Shown here one piece after another: positions 53,262 through 61,966 of a stretch of 64,000 nt of DNA. Below the pieces are notes generated by a model. The model saw only the letters and a list, made by a program, of their open reading frames with translations, was not told the DNA's origin and did not search any database. Source of the DNA: UBA4417 sp031550085 (GTDB lineage: Bacteria > Bacteroidota > Bacteroidia > Bacteroidales > UBA4417). Location of the stretch: contig JAVBOY010000007.1 in assembly GCA_031550085.1 (NCBI GenBank), forward strand, positions 9,788 through 73,787, given 5' to 3'. Each line of letters opens with the position of its first letter. Position 1 is the stretch's first letter. A program made the translations under genes and the position numbers.

Positions 53262-54533
53262 ATGAAAACAAAATCAATCAGTTTAGTTCTCGCACTTTTG
53301 GCTTGCAGCCCGTGTTTCGCACAGCTTCGCATCGAAGACTGTTACCAAAAAGCCCAAGCCAACTATCCCCTCATCAAACAGTATGATTTGATTGAGAAAA
53401 CGAAAGAGTACAACCTGTCGAATGCCAACAAAGGCTATCTGCCGCAGGTGATGTTTTCCGCCAAAGCAACGTACCAATCGGATGTAACGCAAATCCCCAT
53501 CGACTTTTCGCAGATGGGCATACAGGGCGTGGAAATTCCCTCTTTGAGCAAAGACCAATACGGCGCGACTGTCGATGTGAACCAAACGATATGGGACGGC
53601 GGAGCAATCAAGTCCCAAAAGGAAGGTTTGCGCACGGCAGCCGAAGTCGAAAAAAAGAACGTAGAAGTCAGCATCTATTCCATTAACGAAAGGGTGAACC
53701 AACTCTATTTCGGTGTCCTGTTGGCCGACGAGCAAATCCGACAGAATCAGTTGTTGCAGGACGAATTGAAAAGGAATTACGACCAAGTGCAGTCGTATGT
53801 GCAAAACGGAATTGCCAACCAAGCCGATTTGGATGCCATAAAGGTTGACCAGTTGAAGGCGGAGCAGAACAAAACACGGTTCGTCAACACCAAAAAGGCA
53901 TACACCGAAATGCTGTCGAAACTAATCGGCGAGGAAGTAAATGCAAATACCGAATTTGTAAAGCCGGACGCAACACGTCCCGCCACTCATACTATTAACC
54001 GCCCCGAACTGGAATTATTCGACGCACAAATCAAAAACCTTGAAACAAAGAACCGCGAAATAAACGCCGGACTGATGCCGAAGTTAGGGCTTTTCGCTAC
54101 GGGCGGATACGGCAAGCCGGGCTTGAATATGCTGTCCAACGATTTCGACGCCTACTACATTGTCGGGGCTAAAATCTCATGGAATATCGGGAATTTCTAT
54201 ACTAAAAAGAATAGCAAGCGAAAGGTTCAAACCAACATCCGTTCGGTGGAAACACAACGTGAAACATTCCTTTTCAATACCCACCTCGATATCGTGCAAA
54301 AAGACAATAACATCAACAGTTATTTCGACCAATTGAAGTACGACGACGAAATCATTGCGTTGAGAGGTTCGGTAAAACGCGCATCGGAAGCGAAAATGGC
54401 TAACGGAACCCTGTCGGGTAGCGATTTAACGCGCGACATCAACGCCGAACAAATGGCTATGCAGGATAAGATTCTTCACGAAATGGAACTCTTGCTTGCC
54501 ATCTACAACCTCAAATTCGCAACAAACAATTAA
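53262..54533 (+). CDS. TolC family outer-membrane efflux protein
   Basis: The 423-aa product has a signal peptide (LVLALLACSPCFAQ) and the TolC layout of two long coiled-coil halves with beta-strand pieces: LRIEDCYQKAQANYPLIKQYDL, NGIANQADLDAIKVDQLKAEQNKTRF and GNFYTKKNSKRKVQTNIRSVE. It should form the outer-membrane channel of the efflux system encoded by the next five genes. Confidence 0.92.
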   Translation: MKTKSISLVLALLACSPCFAQLRIEDCYQKAQANYPLIKQYDLIEKTKEYNLSNANKGYLPQVMFSAKATYQSDVTQIPIDFSQMGIQGVEIPSLSKDQYGATVDVNQTIWDGGAIKSQKEGLRTAAEVEKKNVEVSIYSINERVNQLYFGVLLADEQIRQNQLLQDELKRNYDQVQSYVQNGIANQADLDAIKVDQLKAEQNKTRFVNTKKAYTEMLSKLIGEEVNANTEFVKPDATRPATHTINRPELELFDAQIKNLETKNREINAGLMPKLGLFATGGYGKPGLNMLSNDFDAYYIVGAKISWNIGNFYTKKNSKRKVQTNIRSVETQRETFLFNTHLDIVQKDNNINSYFDQLKYDDEIIALRGSVKRASEAKMANGTLSGSDLTRDINAEQMAMQDKILHEMELLLAIYNLKFATNN

Positions 54534-54570
54534 TCAGAAAAAAATCATAAACAATTAAAAAATAGAAAAC

Positions 54571-55470
54571 ATGAAAACGAGTAAATTTTTTGTAATCGGG
54601 ATAGCCGCAGCCATTTTAACCTCATGCGGAAACGGTAATGGAACTTATGACGCTTCGGGCGTTTTTGAAGCCACGGAAGTCATTGTTTCCGCCAAGAGTA
54701 CGGGCGAGTTGGTACAATTCGACATTCAGGAAGGTCAAAATCTGGAAGCAGGCAAACAAATAGGCTGCATTGATACCACCCAACTGTATTTGAAGAAAGT
54801 GCAATTACTGGCGAACATGAAAGCCGTAGATAGCCGCCATTACAATGTATCCAAACAAATCGCATCCATTCAGCAACAAATCGCCACGCAGAAAACCGAA
54901 CAAAAACGGTACGAAAATTTGGTGAAATCCAATGCCGCCAACCAAAAACAGTTGGATGACGTCAACGCCCAAATCATCTTGCTCGAAAAGCAACTGGCCG
55001 CCCAAACGGAAACGCTGGAGAATAACAACCGCAGCGTATCGGGCGAAAGTATGGGACTGGAAGCACAAGTGGCACAGATTGAAGACCAAATACAGAAAAG
55101 CATTATTTCCAGCCCTATCAACGGAACCGTTCTGTCTAAATATGCCGAACAGGGCGAGTTGGCTGCACAGGGAAGAACCTTGTTCAAGGTGGCCGATATC
55201 GAAGATATGAAGTTGCGGGTGTATATCACCGCCGACCAACTGACTTCATTAAAAATCGGGCAGCAGGTGAAAGTGTATGCCGATCAGGGAAAATCGGACA
55301 GGAAAGAATATCCCGGAACGATCACATGGATTTCGGACAAAGCCGAATTTACCCCGAAAACCATTCAAACCCGTAACGAACGCGCCAACTTGGTGTATGC
55401 CGTAAAAATTGCCGTGAAGAACGACGGCTATATCAAAAAAGGAATGTACGGAGAAATTAAAATCAATTAG
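54571..55470 (+). CDS. HlyD-family membrane fusion protein (YbhG-like)
   Basis: The 299-aa product has a lipoprotein signal (AAAILTSCGNG) and the adaptor layout: lipoyl half (SAKSTGELVQFDIQEGQNLEAG), a coiled-coil hairpin (QQQIATQKTEQKRYENLVKSNAANQKQLDDV), the second lipoyl half (ISSPINGTVLSKYAEQGELA) and a beta-barrel (KLRVYITADQLTSLKIGQQVKV). It connects the ABC transporter to the TolC channel. It is followed after 2 nt by the first ATPase gene. Confidence 0.93.
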   Translation: MKTSKFFVIGIAAAILTSCGNGNGTYDASGVFEATEVIVSAKSTGELVQFDIQEGQNLEAGKQIGCIDTTQLYLKKVQLLANMKAVDSRHYNVSKQIASIQQQIATQKTEQKRYENLVKSNAANQKQLDDVNAQIILLEKQLAAQTETLENNNRSVSGESMGLEAQVAQIEDQIQKSIISSPINGTVLSKYAEQGELAAQGRTLFKVADIEDMKLRVYITADQLTSLKIGQQVKVYADQGKSDRKEYPGTITWISDKAEFTPKTIQTRNERANLVYAVKIAVKNDGYIKKGMYGEIKIN

Positions 55471-55472
55471 TC

Positions 55473-56411
55473 ATGATAGCATTGTCAGCCAATAACATCA
55501 ATAAAACTTACGGAAAAGTTCAAGCCCTGAAGGATTTGAGTTTTGAAGTAAACAAGGGCGAAATCTATGGTATCATCGGCCCCGACGGAGCCGGAAAGAC
55601 AACACTTTTCCGCATACTGACAACACTTTTGCTTGCCGATAACGGTAACGCCACAGTGGACGGGCTGGATGTGGTAAAGGATTACAAGCAAATCCGCAAC
55701 ATCATCGGATATATGCCGGGTAAATTCTCGCTCTATCAGGATTTGACGGTGGAAGAAAACCTGAACTTTTTCGCTACGGTTTTCAACACCACCATTCAGG
55801 AAAATTATTACCTGATAGAAGATATTTACAAGCAGATCGAACCCTTCAAAAAGCGGAGGGCGGGAAAACTTTCGGGCGGTATGAAGCAAAAACTGGCGTT
55901 GAGTTGTGCGTTGATTCACAAGCCGACCGTGTTGTTCCTCGATGAACCGACCACAGGAGTTGACCCCGTATCGCGCAAAGAGTTTTGGGAAATGCTGATA
56001 AAGTTGAAAGCGCAGGGCATTACCATTATCGCCTCGACACCCTACATGGACGAAGCCACGCTTTGCGACCGCATAGCGCTGATACAGGGCGGTGAATTTA
56101 TGCAGGTGGATACCCCGCAAAATATTATCGCCGGATATCCCGACACCCTTTGGGCTGTTCAAACCGACCAAATGCCCCGCTTGCTGAAAGAGCTTCGGAA
56201 TAATCCCTTAGTGAAGTCTGCCTACTCGTTCGGCGAATCTATTCACGTCACATTCAATGGCGAATTGAGAATGGATAACGAACAGTGGACAATTGAAAAC
56301 GAAGGGTATCATGTTCCGTTTTCTATCGGCAATTCTCAATTTCAAAAAATAACGCCGACAGTGGAAGACTGCTTCATGTTGCTGTCAAAAAATCAAAACA
56401 ATGAAAGATAG
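55473..56411 (+). CDS. ABC transporter ATPase (first of two)
   Basis: The 312-aa product has Walker A GPDGAGKTTLF, signature LSGGMKQKLALS, Walker B VLFLDEPTTGVDP, and a His-switch region replaced by STPYMDEA. It corresponds to the N-terminal half of YbhF. Near the C-terminus (residues of about 263-280, nt 56259-56311) the sequence NGELRMDNEQWTIENEG resembles the low-complexity words of the intergenic tracts, which may be an in-frame repeat insertion. It overlaps the next ATPase gene by 11 nt. Confidence 0.93.
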   Translation: MIALSANNINKTYGKVQALKDLSFEVNKGEIYGIIGPDGAGKTTLFRILTTLLLADNGNATVDGLDVVKDYKQIRNIIGYMPGKFSLYQDLTVEENLNFFATVFNTTIQENYYLIEDIYKQIEPFKKRRAGKLSGGMKQKLALSCALIHKPTVLFLDEPTTGVDPVSRKEFWEMLIKLKAQGITIIASTPYMDEATLCDRIALIQGGEFMQVDTPQNIIAGYPDTLWAVQTDQMPRLLKELRNNPLVKSAYSFGESIHVTFNGELRMDNEQWTIENEGYHVPFSIGNSQFQKITPTVEDCFMLLSKNQNNER

Positions 56412-57144
56412 AGTTATACATACGGAAAACCTGACCAAACGGTTCGGGAACTTCACAGCGGTCGATAACATTTCATTCGATGTTGACCGTGGCGAGATAT
56501 TCGGATTCCTCGGAGCCAACGGAGCGGGTAAAACCACCGCCATGCGTATGCTGTGCGGATTGAGCCATCCCACATCGGGCAAAGGAAGCGTAGCCGGATT
56601 CGATATTTTCAAACAATCTGAACAGGTCAAGAAAAACATAGGCTATATGAGCCAAAAGTTTTCGCTGTACGAAGACCTGAAAGTATGGGAAAACCTGCGG
56701 CTTTTCGGCGGAATCTACGGAATGAAAGAAAAAGAAATAGCCGCCAAAACAACTGAAATTCTGAAAGAACTCGGATTTGAAGCGGAGCGGAACACCCTTG
56801 TAAAATCCTTGCCGCTGGGTTGGAAACAAAAACTATCGTTTTCGGTATCCATTTTCCACGAACCGAAAGTGGTTTTCCTCGATGAGCCGACCGGAGGCGT
56901 TGACCCCGTTACCCGCCGCCAGTTCTGGGAACTTATCTATCAGGCGGCAGAGAGAGGCATTACGGTTTTCGTTACCACCCACTATATGGACGAAGCAGAG
57001 TATTGCGACCGCGTATCCATTATGGTGGACGGCAGAATCGAAGCACTGGATACGCCTAAAAATTTGCGTAATCAATTTCAAGTGTCAACAATGGACGAAG
57101 TTTTCCAACAGTTGGCACGAAAAGCAACACGAAAAGCAGATTAA
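56401..57144 (+). CDS. ABC transporter ATPase (second of two)
   Basis: The 247-aa product has Walker A GANGAGKTTAMRML, Walker B VVFLDEPTGGVDP and the switch His in TTHYMDEAEYCDR. The signature motif is degenerate (LPLGWKQKLS instead of LSGGxxQ), as in the C-terminal half of YbhF-like dual ATPases. With the previous gene it probably forms a heterodimeric motor. It is followed by two permease genes after 2 nt. Confidence 0.93.
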   Translation: MKDRVIHTENLTKRFGNFTAVDNISFDVDRGEIFGFLGANGAGKTTAMRMLCGLSHPTSGKGSVAGFDIFKQSEQVKKNIGYMSQKFSLYEDLKVWENLRLFGGIYGMKEKEIAAKTTEILKELGFEAERNTLVKSLPLGWKQKLSFSVSIFHEPKVVFLDEPTGGVDPVTRRQFWELIYQAAERGITVFVTTHYMDEAEYCDRVSIMVDGRIEALDTPKNLRNQFQVSTMDEVFQQLARKATRKAD

Positions 57145-57146
57145 TC

Positions 57147-58253
57147 ATGAAACAATTATTAGTATTCATAAAAAAAGAATTTTACCAGATTTTCCGCGAC
57201 AGGCGGACGATGACGATATTGCTGGTAATGCCGATCATGCAAATATTACTGTTCGGATTCGCCATCAATACCGAGGTAAAGAATACACGGGTTGCCGTGT
57301 ATGATCCGTCGAAAGATGCTTCGACACAACTTATTTTAGACCGCTTTCAGGCAAGCGACTATTTCACCATTGCCGAAGAACTGACAAACCCTGACCAAAT
57401 AAACGACGTGTTCAAGAGTGGCAAAATCGACTTGGTAATGGTATTCAGTGAAAATTTTGCCAATAATTTACTGAACGACGGACAGGCAGCCGTTCAGTTG
57501 ATAGCGGACGGAACCGACCCCAATCAGGCGTCGATATTAACTGGATACGCTTCGGGCATATTAGGTTCGTACCGGCAGGAACTCATGGAACAATACAATG
57601 TGCCGTTCCAAATTACGCCCGAAGTAAAGATGTTGTATAATCCGCAATCGAAAAGCGCGTACAACTTTGTGCCGGGCGTTATGGGGCTTATCCTGATGCT
57701 TATATGCGCCATGATGACATCCATTGCCATTGTACGCGAAAAAGAAACGGGAACAATGGAAATCCTGCTGTCGTCGCCCCTGAAACCGATATACATCATT
57801 TTCGCCAAAGCGGTTCCGTTCTTTACGCTATCCGTCGTCAACCTCATTACCATTCTTCTGCTGTCGGTTTTCGTTATCGGTGTGCCGATTGCCGGGAACC
57901 TGTTCCTGCTGGTGCTGGTATCCCTGCTGCTCATTCTTGTGGCGTTAGCGTTGGGCTTGCTCATATCGACTTTGGTAAATACCCAATTGGCTGCGATGAT
58001 GGCTTCGGGCATGGGATTGATGATGCCGATCATGCTGTTGTCGGGCATGATGTTCCCCGTAGAAAGTATGCCGGAAGTATTGCAGTGGCTTTCTTCCATA
58101 GTGCCTGCCCGCTGGTTCATAGAGGCAGTGAAAAAGATAATGATTCAGGGAGTAGAGATTCAGTTTGTCGCCAAAGAACTGTGCATCCTTGCGGCAATGG
58201 CCATTGGTCTTATCGCGTTTGCCCTGAGCAAATTTAAAACCCGCTTAAATTAA
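57147..58253 (+). CDS. ABC-2 type permease (YbhS/R-like)
   Basis: The 368-aa product has an N-terminal membrane helix (TMTILLVMPIMQILLFGF), a large periplasmic domain of about 150 residues, and five C-terminal helices (for example VPGVMGLILMLICAMMTSIAI and LFLLVLVSLLLILVALALGLLI). It contains the ABC-2 motif VREKETGTMEILLSSPLKP. Together with the next gene it should form the membrane pore. Confidence 0.92.
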   Translation: MKQLLVFIKKEFYQIFRDRRTMTILLVMPIMQILLFGFAINTEVKNTRVAVYDPSKDASTQLILDRFQASDYFTIAEELTNPDQINDVFKSGKIDLVMVFSENFANNLLNDGQAAVQLIADGTDPNQASILTGYASGILGSYRQELMEQYNVPFQITPEVKMLYNPQSKSAYNFVPGVMGLILMLICAMMTSIAIVREKETGTMEILLSSPLKPIYIIFAKAVPFFTLSVVNLITILLLSVFVIGVPIAGNLFLLVLVSLLLILVALALGLLISTLVNTQLAAMMASGMGLMMPIMLLSGMMFPVESMPEVLQWLSSIVPARWFIEAVKKIMIQGVEIQFVAKELCILAAMAIGLIAFALSKFKTRLN

Positions 58254-58259
58254 ACAGTC

Positions 58260-59378
58260 ATGCTAAAGTTTTTAATAGAAAAAGAATTTAAACAAATCTT
58301 CCGGAATGCGTTTCTTCCGAGAATGATTATAGCGATGCCGCTGATGATGATGTTGGTTTTCCCCTGGGGAGTTAATCAAGAAGTAAAAGACGTCAGGTTG
58401 AGCATTGTCGATAACGACCACAGCACCTATTCGGAGCGGTTGGTAAACAAAATCACGTCTTCCGGTTATTTCAAGTTGACCGACGTGTCGGCTACCAACA
58501 GCGATGCCATGAACAGTATCGAATCGGGAAAAGCGGACATCATCTTTGAGATTCAGGATGATTTTGAAAAGAATATTACCACCGAAGGAAAAGCCGGGGT
58601 AATGATTTCGGCCAATTCGGTCAACGGAACAAGGGGAGGTTTGGGATCGCAATATCTTTCGTCCATACTTACCGAATTTGCAGGCGAATTACGGGAAGAA
58701 TACGGCAACCAAACCGTAGGAGCCGCCACAGAGATTCCTTCATTCGACGTAATGCCGCAATACAGGTTCAATCCGCATTTGGATTATAAAGTCTTTATGA
58801 TTCCGGCCTTAATGGTGATGCTATTAACCATGCTTTGCAGCTCGCTGCCAGCCCAAAACATCGTGGGGGAAAAAGAAGCGGGAACCATCGAACAAATGAA
58901 CGTAACCCCCGTGCGGAAACTGGACTTTGTATTGGCAAAACTAATCCCCTACTGGATTATCGGCTTTGTCGTATTAATCGTCTGTATGGGATTGTCGGCA
59001 TGGGTATATGGGCTTTACCCCGCCGGAAGTTTGCTCACCATTTTCCTGTTTGCAAGCATCTACATCCTTGTGGTTTCGGCAATGGGGCTGGTCATATCCA
59101 ACTATTCGGATACCATGCAGCAAGCCCAATTTGTGATGTTCTTCTTTATGATGATTTTGCTTTTGATAAGCGGATTGTTCACACCCGTTTCCAGTATGCC
59201 GGAATGGGCGCAGGCGCTCACCGCTATCAATCCGCTGAAATACTTTATACAGGTTATGAGGCTGGTCTATCTGAAAGGAAGTGCGTTCATCGAATTGATA
59301 CCACAATTCCTCACCCTGTGCGGCTTTGCCGTGGGATTCAGTGTTTGGGCGATGTTGAGTTACAAGAAAAATCAATAA
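58260..59378 (+). CDS. ABC-2 type permease (YbhS/R-like)
   Basis: The 372-aa product has the same layout as the preceding permease: N-terminal helix (RMIIAMPLMMMLVFPWGV), a periplasmic domain, and C-terminal helices with VGEKEAGTIEQMNVTPVRK. It lies 6 nt after the first permease and is followed after 13 nt by the phospholipase gene. Confidence 0.92.
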   Translation: MLKFLIEKEFKQIFRNAFLPRMIIAMPLMMMLVFPWGVNQEVKDVRLSIVDNDHSTYSERLVNKITSSGYFKLTDVSATNSDAMNSIESGKADIIFEIQDDFEKNITTEGKAGVMISANSVNGTRGGLGSQYLSSILTEFAGELREEYGNQTVGAATEIPSFDVMPQYRFNPHLDYKVFMIPALMVMLLTMLCSSLPAQNIVGEKEAGTIEQMNVTPVRKLDFVLAKLIPYWIIGFVVLIVCMGLSAWVYGLYPAGSLLTIFLFASIYILVVSAMGLVISNYSDTMQQAQFVMFFFMMILLLISGLFTPVSSMPEWAQALTAINPLKYFIQVMRLVYLKGSAFIELIPQFLTLCGFAVGFSVWAMLSYKKNQ

Positions 59379-59391
59379 AACCATCAATGCC

Positions 59392-60276
59392 ATGAAACCG
59401 GGAAAAATCATATTCATTGTATTGTCCGTTTTTGCGGTACATACATCCGTCGTCGCTCAAACCGACGACGCAAAGAAAAGGTGGGAGGCGCAGATCGACA
59501 CCAACCGTGTCAATTCTTTAAGGCCGGAATACTTGCAACTCGACAAGGATATCGTGTTGGAACAGTTCAACAAACAGCCGAATTTCGGGATGTATAAGGA
59601 CAATTATTTTATTACCGGCGTACCGACCAATAAGGCCATTAACCATCAGACCGCAGATGCGAAATTCCAAATAAGCATCCGCCAGCGATTGTTCAATACG
59701 ATCATGCCCTTCAACACGCAACTGATGTTGATATACACCCAAAAATCATTCTGGGATATTTATGATGAATCGTCCCCGTTTGCCGACAACAACTATAATC
59801 CCGGACTTTTATTGATAAAACCCATTATCGACAAAAATTACCTTAAAGGGATGGCAACTATGTCCTTTGAGCATGAATCGAACGGCAAAAATGGTCTTGA
59901 AAGCCGCAGTTGGAATTATTTTACCCTGTCCGGCGTGTATTTCTATAATGCCTCTTTTTCGGTTCAGGCCAAATTATGGTACGGATGGCTGGACGGCGAA
60001 AATCCCGATTTATTCGACTATCGGGGATATGGATTGGTTGCGCTGAATTACAGAAGTTTTAAAGACAGATTCGGTGCTTCATTGGTCATAAACCCCTGTA
60101 AGGAAGCGGTAAATACCCAATTGGAACTCACTTTTCAGCCCAACAAAAGGGCGAATCAGTATTTGTTCCTGCAATGGTATCAGGGGTATGGCGAAAGCCT
60201 GTTGGAATACAGCCAATACACATCAATGATACGGGTGGGAATCTGTATCAGGCCGCCGATGAGAAATTTATATTGA
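59392..60276 (+). CDS. Outer membrane phospholipase A (OMPLA)
   Basis: The 294-aa product has a signal peptide (IIFIVLSVFAVHTSVVAQ) and the OMPLA catalytic motif EHESNGKNGLESRSWNY, in which His and Ser of HESNG and Asn of SRSWN form the catalytic triad. The end YQGYGESLLEYSQY matches the conserved C-terminal strand. It hydrolyses phospholipids misplaced in the outer leaflet. Its place as the last gene of an efflux operon is notable and suggests that membrane disturbance and export are induced together. Confidence 0.93.
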   Translation: MKPGKIIFIVLSVFAVHTSVVAQTDDAKKRWEAQIDTNRVNSLRPEYLQLDKDIVLEQFNKQPNFGMYKDNYFITGVPTNKAINHQTADAKFQISIRQRLFNTIMPFNTQLMLIYTQKSFWDIYDESSPFADNNYNPGLLLIKPIIDKNYLKGMATMSFEHESNGKNGLESRSWNYFTLSGVYFYNASFSVQAKLWYGWLDGENPDLFDYRGYGLVALNYRSFKDRFGASLVINPCKEAVNTQLELTFQPNKRANQYLFLQWYQGYGESLLEYSQYTSMIRVGICIRPPMRNLY

Positions 60277-60297
60277 CAAATGAAAAGGGGTATAAAA

Positions 60298-60374
60298 ACC
60301 GACGTAGCTCAACGGTTCAGAGCGTCCCGATATAAAAATCGGAAAGGTTGCAGGTTCGAATCCTGCCGTCGGTA
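60298..60374 (+). tRNA. tRNA-like gene with abnormal anticodon arm
   Basis: The acceptor stem ACCGACG/CGTCGGT (7 bp), D stem GCTC/GAGC with a loop containing GG, and T arm GCAGG-TTCGAAT-CCTGC are perfect. Between the D and T arms there are 26 nt instead of the usual 23. The only good stem there is CCGAT/ATCGG with a 6-nt loop ATAAAA, so no standard 7-nt anticodon loop can be drawn. CCA is not encoded, as usual in Bacteroidetes. It may be a non-standard or element-borne tRNA, or a pseudogene. It stands 24 nt... after the phospholipase stop and 40 nt before rteC. Confidence 0.6.
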
Positions 60375-60413
60375 CACAAATAAAATGAGATAATAAATAT
60401 AAAATAAAGCCAT

Positions 60414-61268
60414 ATGAAAACTCATTTCAAACAACTGTTCGACACGATCCAAATCGAATTACAGGTTATTGATTTGGACGGCTGCGATATTTCTCTTGAT
60501 GAGTCTGTGGCAATGATTGAATTTCTCAAGAAGTGCCTTTTAGATTTAAGAAACATTCTTCTTGCAAAGGAATCCATAACTATTGAGGAAGAAATAACCT
60601 TCTTCAAAGAAATGAAGCCGGAAATATTGGGGAAGTTGCTGTATTTCCATAAAGTACATAACATTGAATTAAACCGCCCTACGGGAAGTAATGGTACGCA
60701 AAGGACATACTATGAAAGTAAACTAAGCAGTATAACGTATTTCTTTGAACGACATCTTGATTTTTACCAGTATTACAGGGCTAAATCAACTTATATGGAT
60801 GAAGTCTACTTCGTGCGGGGAAAGTCGTGTCCGAAGCTATGCGCCGATACTACGCAATATATCCACGATCCTTTATTCTCCACGGTATATGATTATAAGG
60901 TTGCGAAAATTATTTGCAATGAAATGCTGCGTATCTACCTGAATAAAAAAATGGCGGGCCTGGAAAAACAAACAGTTATTGATAAAAACAGGGAGTTTAT
61001 GCCGATGAGTACCATGAAGTGGACAGGTTCAAAAGTAGCAGCCATAGAATTTGGCTACGCACTGCATTGTTGCCCGGCCATTAATCGAGGACAAACAGAT
61101 ATCAAAGAAATAATGTCGTGTATAGAAACCTTTTTCAATATTGATTTAGGCGACTACTACCGGACATACGTTGCTATCAAAGGACGAAAAAGAGATCGTA
61201 CAGCATTCTTAAATTCGCTTATCGACGGATTAATCAAGAAAATGGATGAAGATGACAGTATGGGGTAA
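60414..61268 (+). CDS. rteC: RteC-type regulator of conjugative element excision
   Basis: The 284-aa product is an RteC family protein: YYESKLSSITYFFERHLDFYQYYRAKSTYMDEVYFVRGK, FSTVYDYKVAKIICNEML, and a C-terminal helical DNA-binding-like part (LKWTG-type MKWTGSKVAAIEFGYAL, IKEIMSCIETFFNIDLGDYYRTYVAIKGRKRDRTAFL). In CTnDOT, RteC activates the xis2c-xis2d-orf3-exc operon. Here it is followed by a terminator and two excisionase-like genes in the same order. Confidence 0.92.
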   Translation: MKTHFKQLFDTIQIELQVIDLDGCDISLDESVAMIEFLKKCLLDLRNILLAKESITIEEEITFFKEMKPEILGKLLYFHKVHNIELNRPTGSNGTQRTYYESKLSSITYFFERHLDFYQYYRAKSTYMDEVYFVRGKSCPKLCADTTQYIHDPLFSTVYDYKVAKIICNEMLRIYLNKKMAGLEKQTVIDKNREFMPMSTMKWTGSKVAAIEFGYALHCCPAINRGQTDIKEIMSCIETFFNIDLGDYYRTYVAIKGRKRDRTAFLNSLIDGLIKKMDEDDSMG

Positions 61269-61319
61269 TTTTTGAGATTGATTAATGTGCTAATTATGAG
61301 CATTGTGTGAAAGCGAAAT

Positions 61320-61332
61320 TACCAAGTTGGTA
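61320..61332. promoter_or_regulatory. Inverted repeat TACCAAGTTGGTA, box 1
   Basis: A perfect TACCAA-G-TTGGTA palindrome lies 52 nt after the rteC stop. A nearly identical box is at 61515-61527. These may be sites for RteC or for the excisionase-like proteins. Confidence 0.45.
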
Positions 61333-61367
61333 GATGCCGTTTTAACCTTGATTTCCGTCGATTTTCA

Positions 61368-61397
61368 GCCTCAAAACAGTCGTTTTGGGGCTTTTTT
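61368..61397 (+). terminator. rteC terminator
   Basis: GCCTCAAAAC pairs with GTTTTGGGGC (one T-G wobble) over the loop AGTC and is followed by six T. It lies 100 nt past the rteC stop. Confidence 0.85.
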
Positions 61398-61514
61398 CAT
61401 GTCCTTTCTTCTCAAAATTTGTTGCCGATGAAAAGTGTCCGCCAGAACACACAAATTAGAACTGCCGAAACTGTTTATTCATAAGGCTTTCAGAACTTTC
61501 CAAAAATAAATATC

Positions 61515-61527
61515 TACCAAGTTGGCA
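61515..61527. promoter_or_regulatory. Inverted repeat TACCAAGTTGGCA, box 2
   Basis: The second copy, one base different from box 1, lies 58 nt before the first excisionase-like gene. An imperfect -7-like TACATTTTG follows at 61532. In CTnDOT the RteC sites lie upstream of the xis2c promoter, so this box is the better candidate. Confidence 0.5.
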
Positions 61528-61584
61528 ATTTTACATTTTGCGACTTCCGAACTTTGCTGAAAAGAAATTAGAAATCAATATGTT

Positions 61585-61944
61585 ATGGAAGTGATTACTA
61601 TCGACAGCGGGGCTTATCAATTATTGGTGGAAAAAATAGACCGGATAGCCGAATATGTAATGAATCAAACCCAAAAGGAAGATGCGGGTTTGGACGATGA
61701 ATGGGTGGACGGCTACGAAGTTTGTACCTGTCTGCGCATCAGTGAAAGAACCTTACAGCGGTTGCGCTCAAAAGGGGAAATCTCTTTTTCCGTTATTGGC
61801 GGCAAGACCTATTATACGATAGCCGAAGTTAAGCGACTGCTCAAAGAGCGGCTGGTCAGGAGCAATCCTGACAATATTGATGAGCTTGTCCGGCAACACC
61901 AAGAGTATTTGGATTTGCGGAAAAAACAAAGGCCAAGAAAGTAA
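61585..61944 (+). CDS. Helix-turn-helix excisionase-like protein (Xis2c position)
   Basis: The 119-aa product has a MerR/excisionase-type motif DGYEVCTCLRISERTLQRLRSKGEISFSVIGGKTYYTIAEVKRLLKERL in its C-terminal half. The N-terminal part is helical (LLVEKIDRIAEYVM). It occupies the position of xis2c in CTnDOT, which is needed with Xis2d for excision. It is followed after 22 nt by a paralogous gene. Confidence 0.88.
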   Translation: MEVITIDSGAYQLLVEKIDRIAEYVMNQTQKEDAGLDDEWVDGYEVCTCLRISERTLQRLRSKGEISFSVIGGKTYYTIAEVKRLLKERLVRSNPDNIDELVRQHQEYLDLRKKQRPRK

Positions 61945-61966
61945 GCATCCCTTAAAATATACAGTT

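Noticed and set aside
55485..56171. 228-codon minus-strand frame opposite the first efflux ATPase
   Set aside because: Antisense of Walker and signature motifs of the ATPase; a shadow frame.
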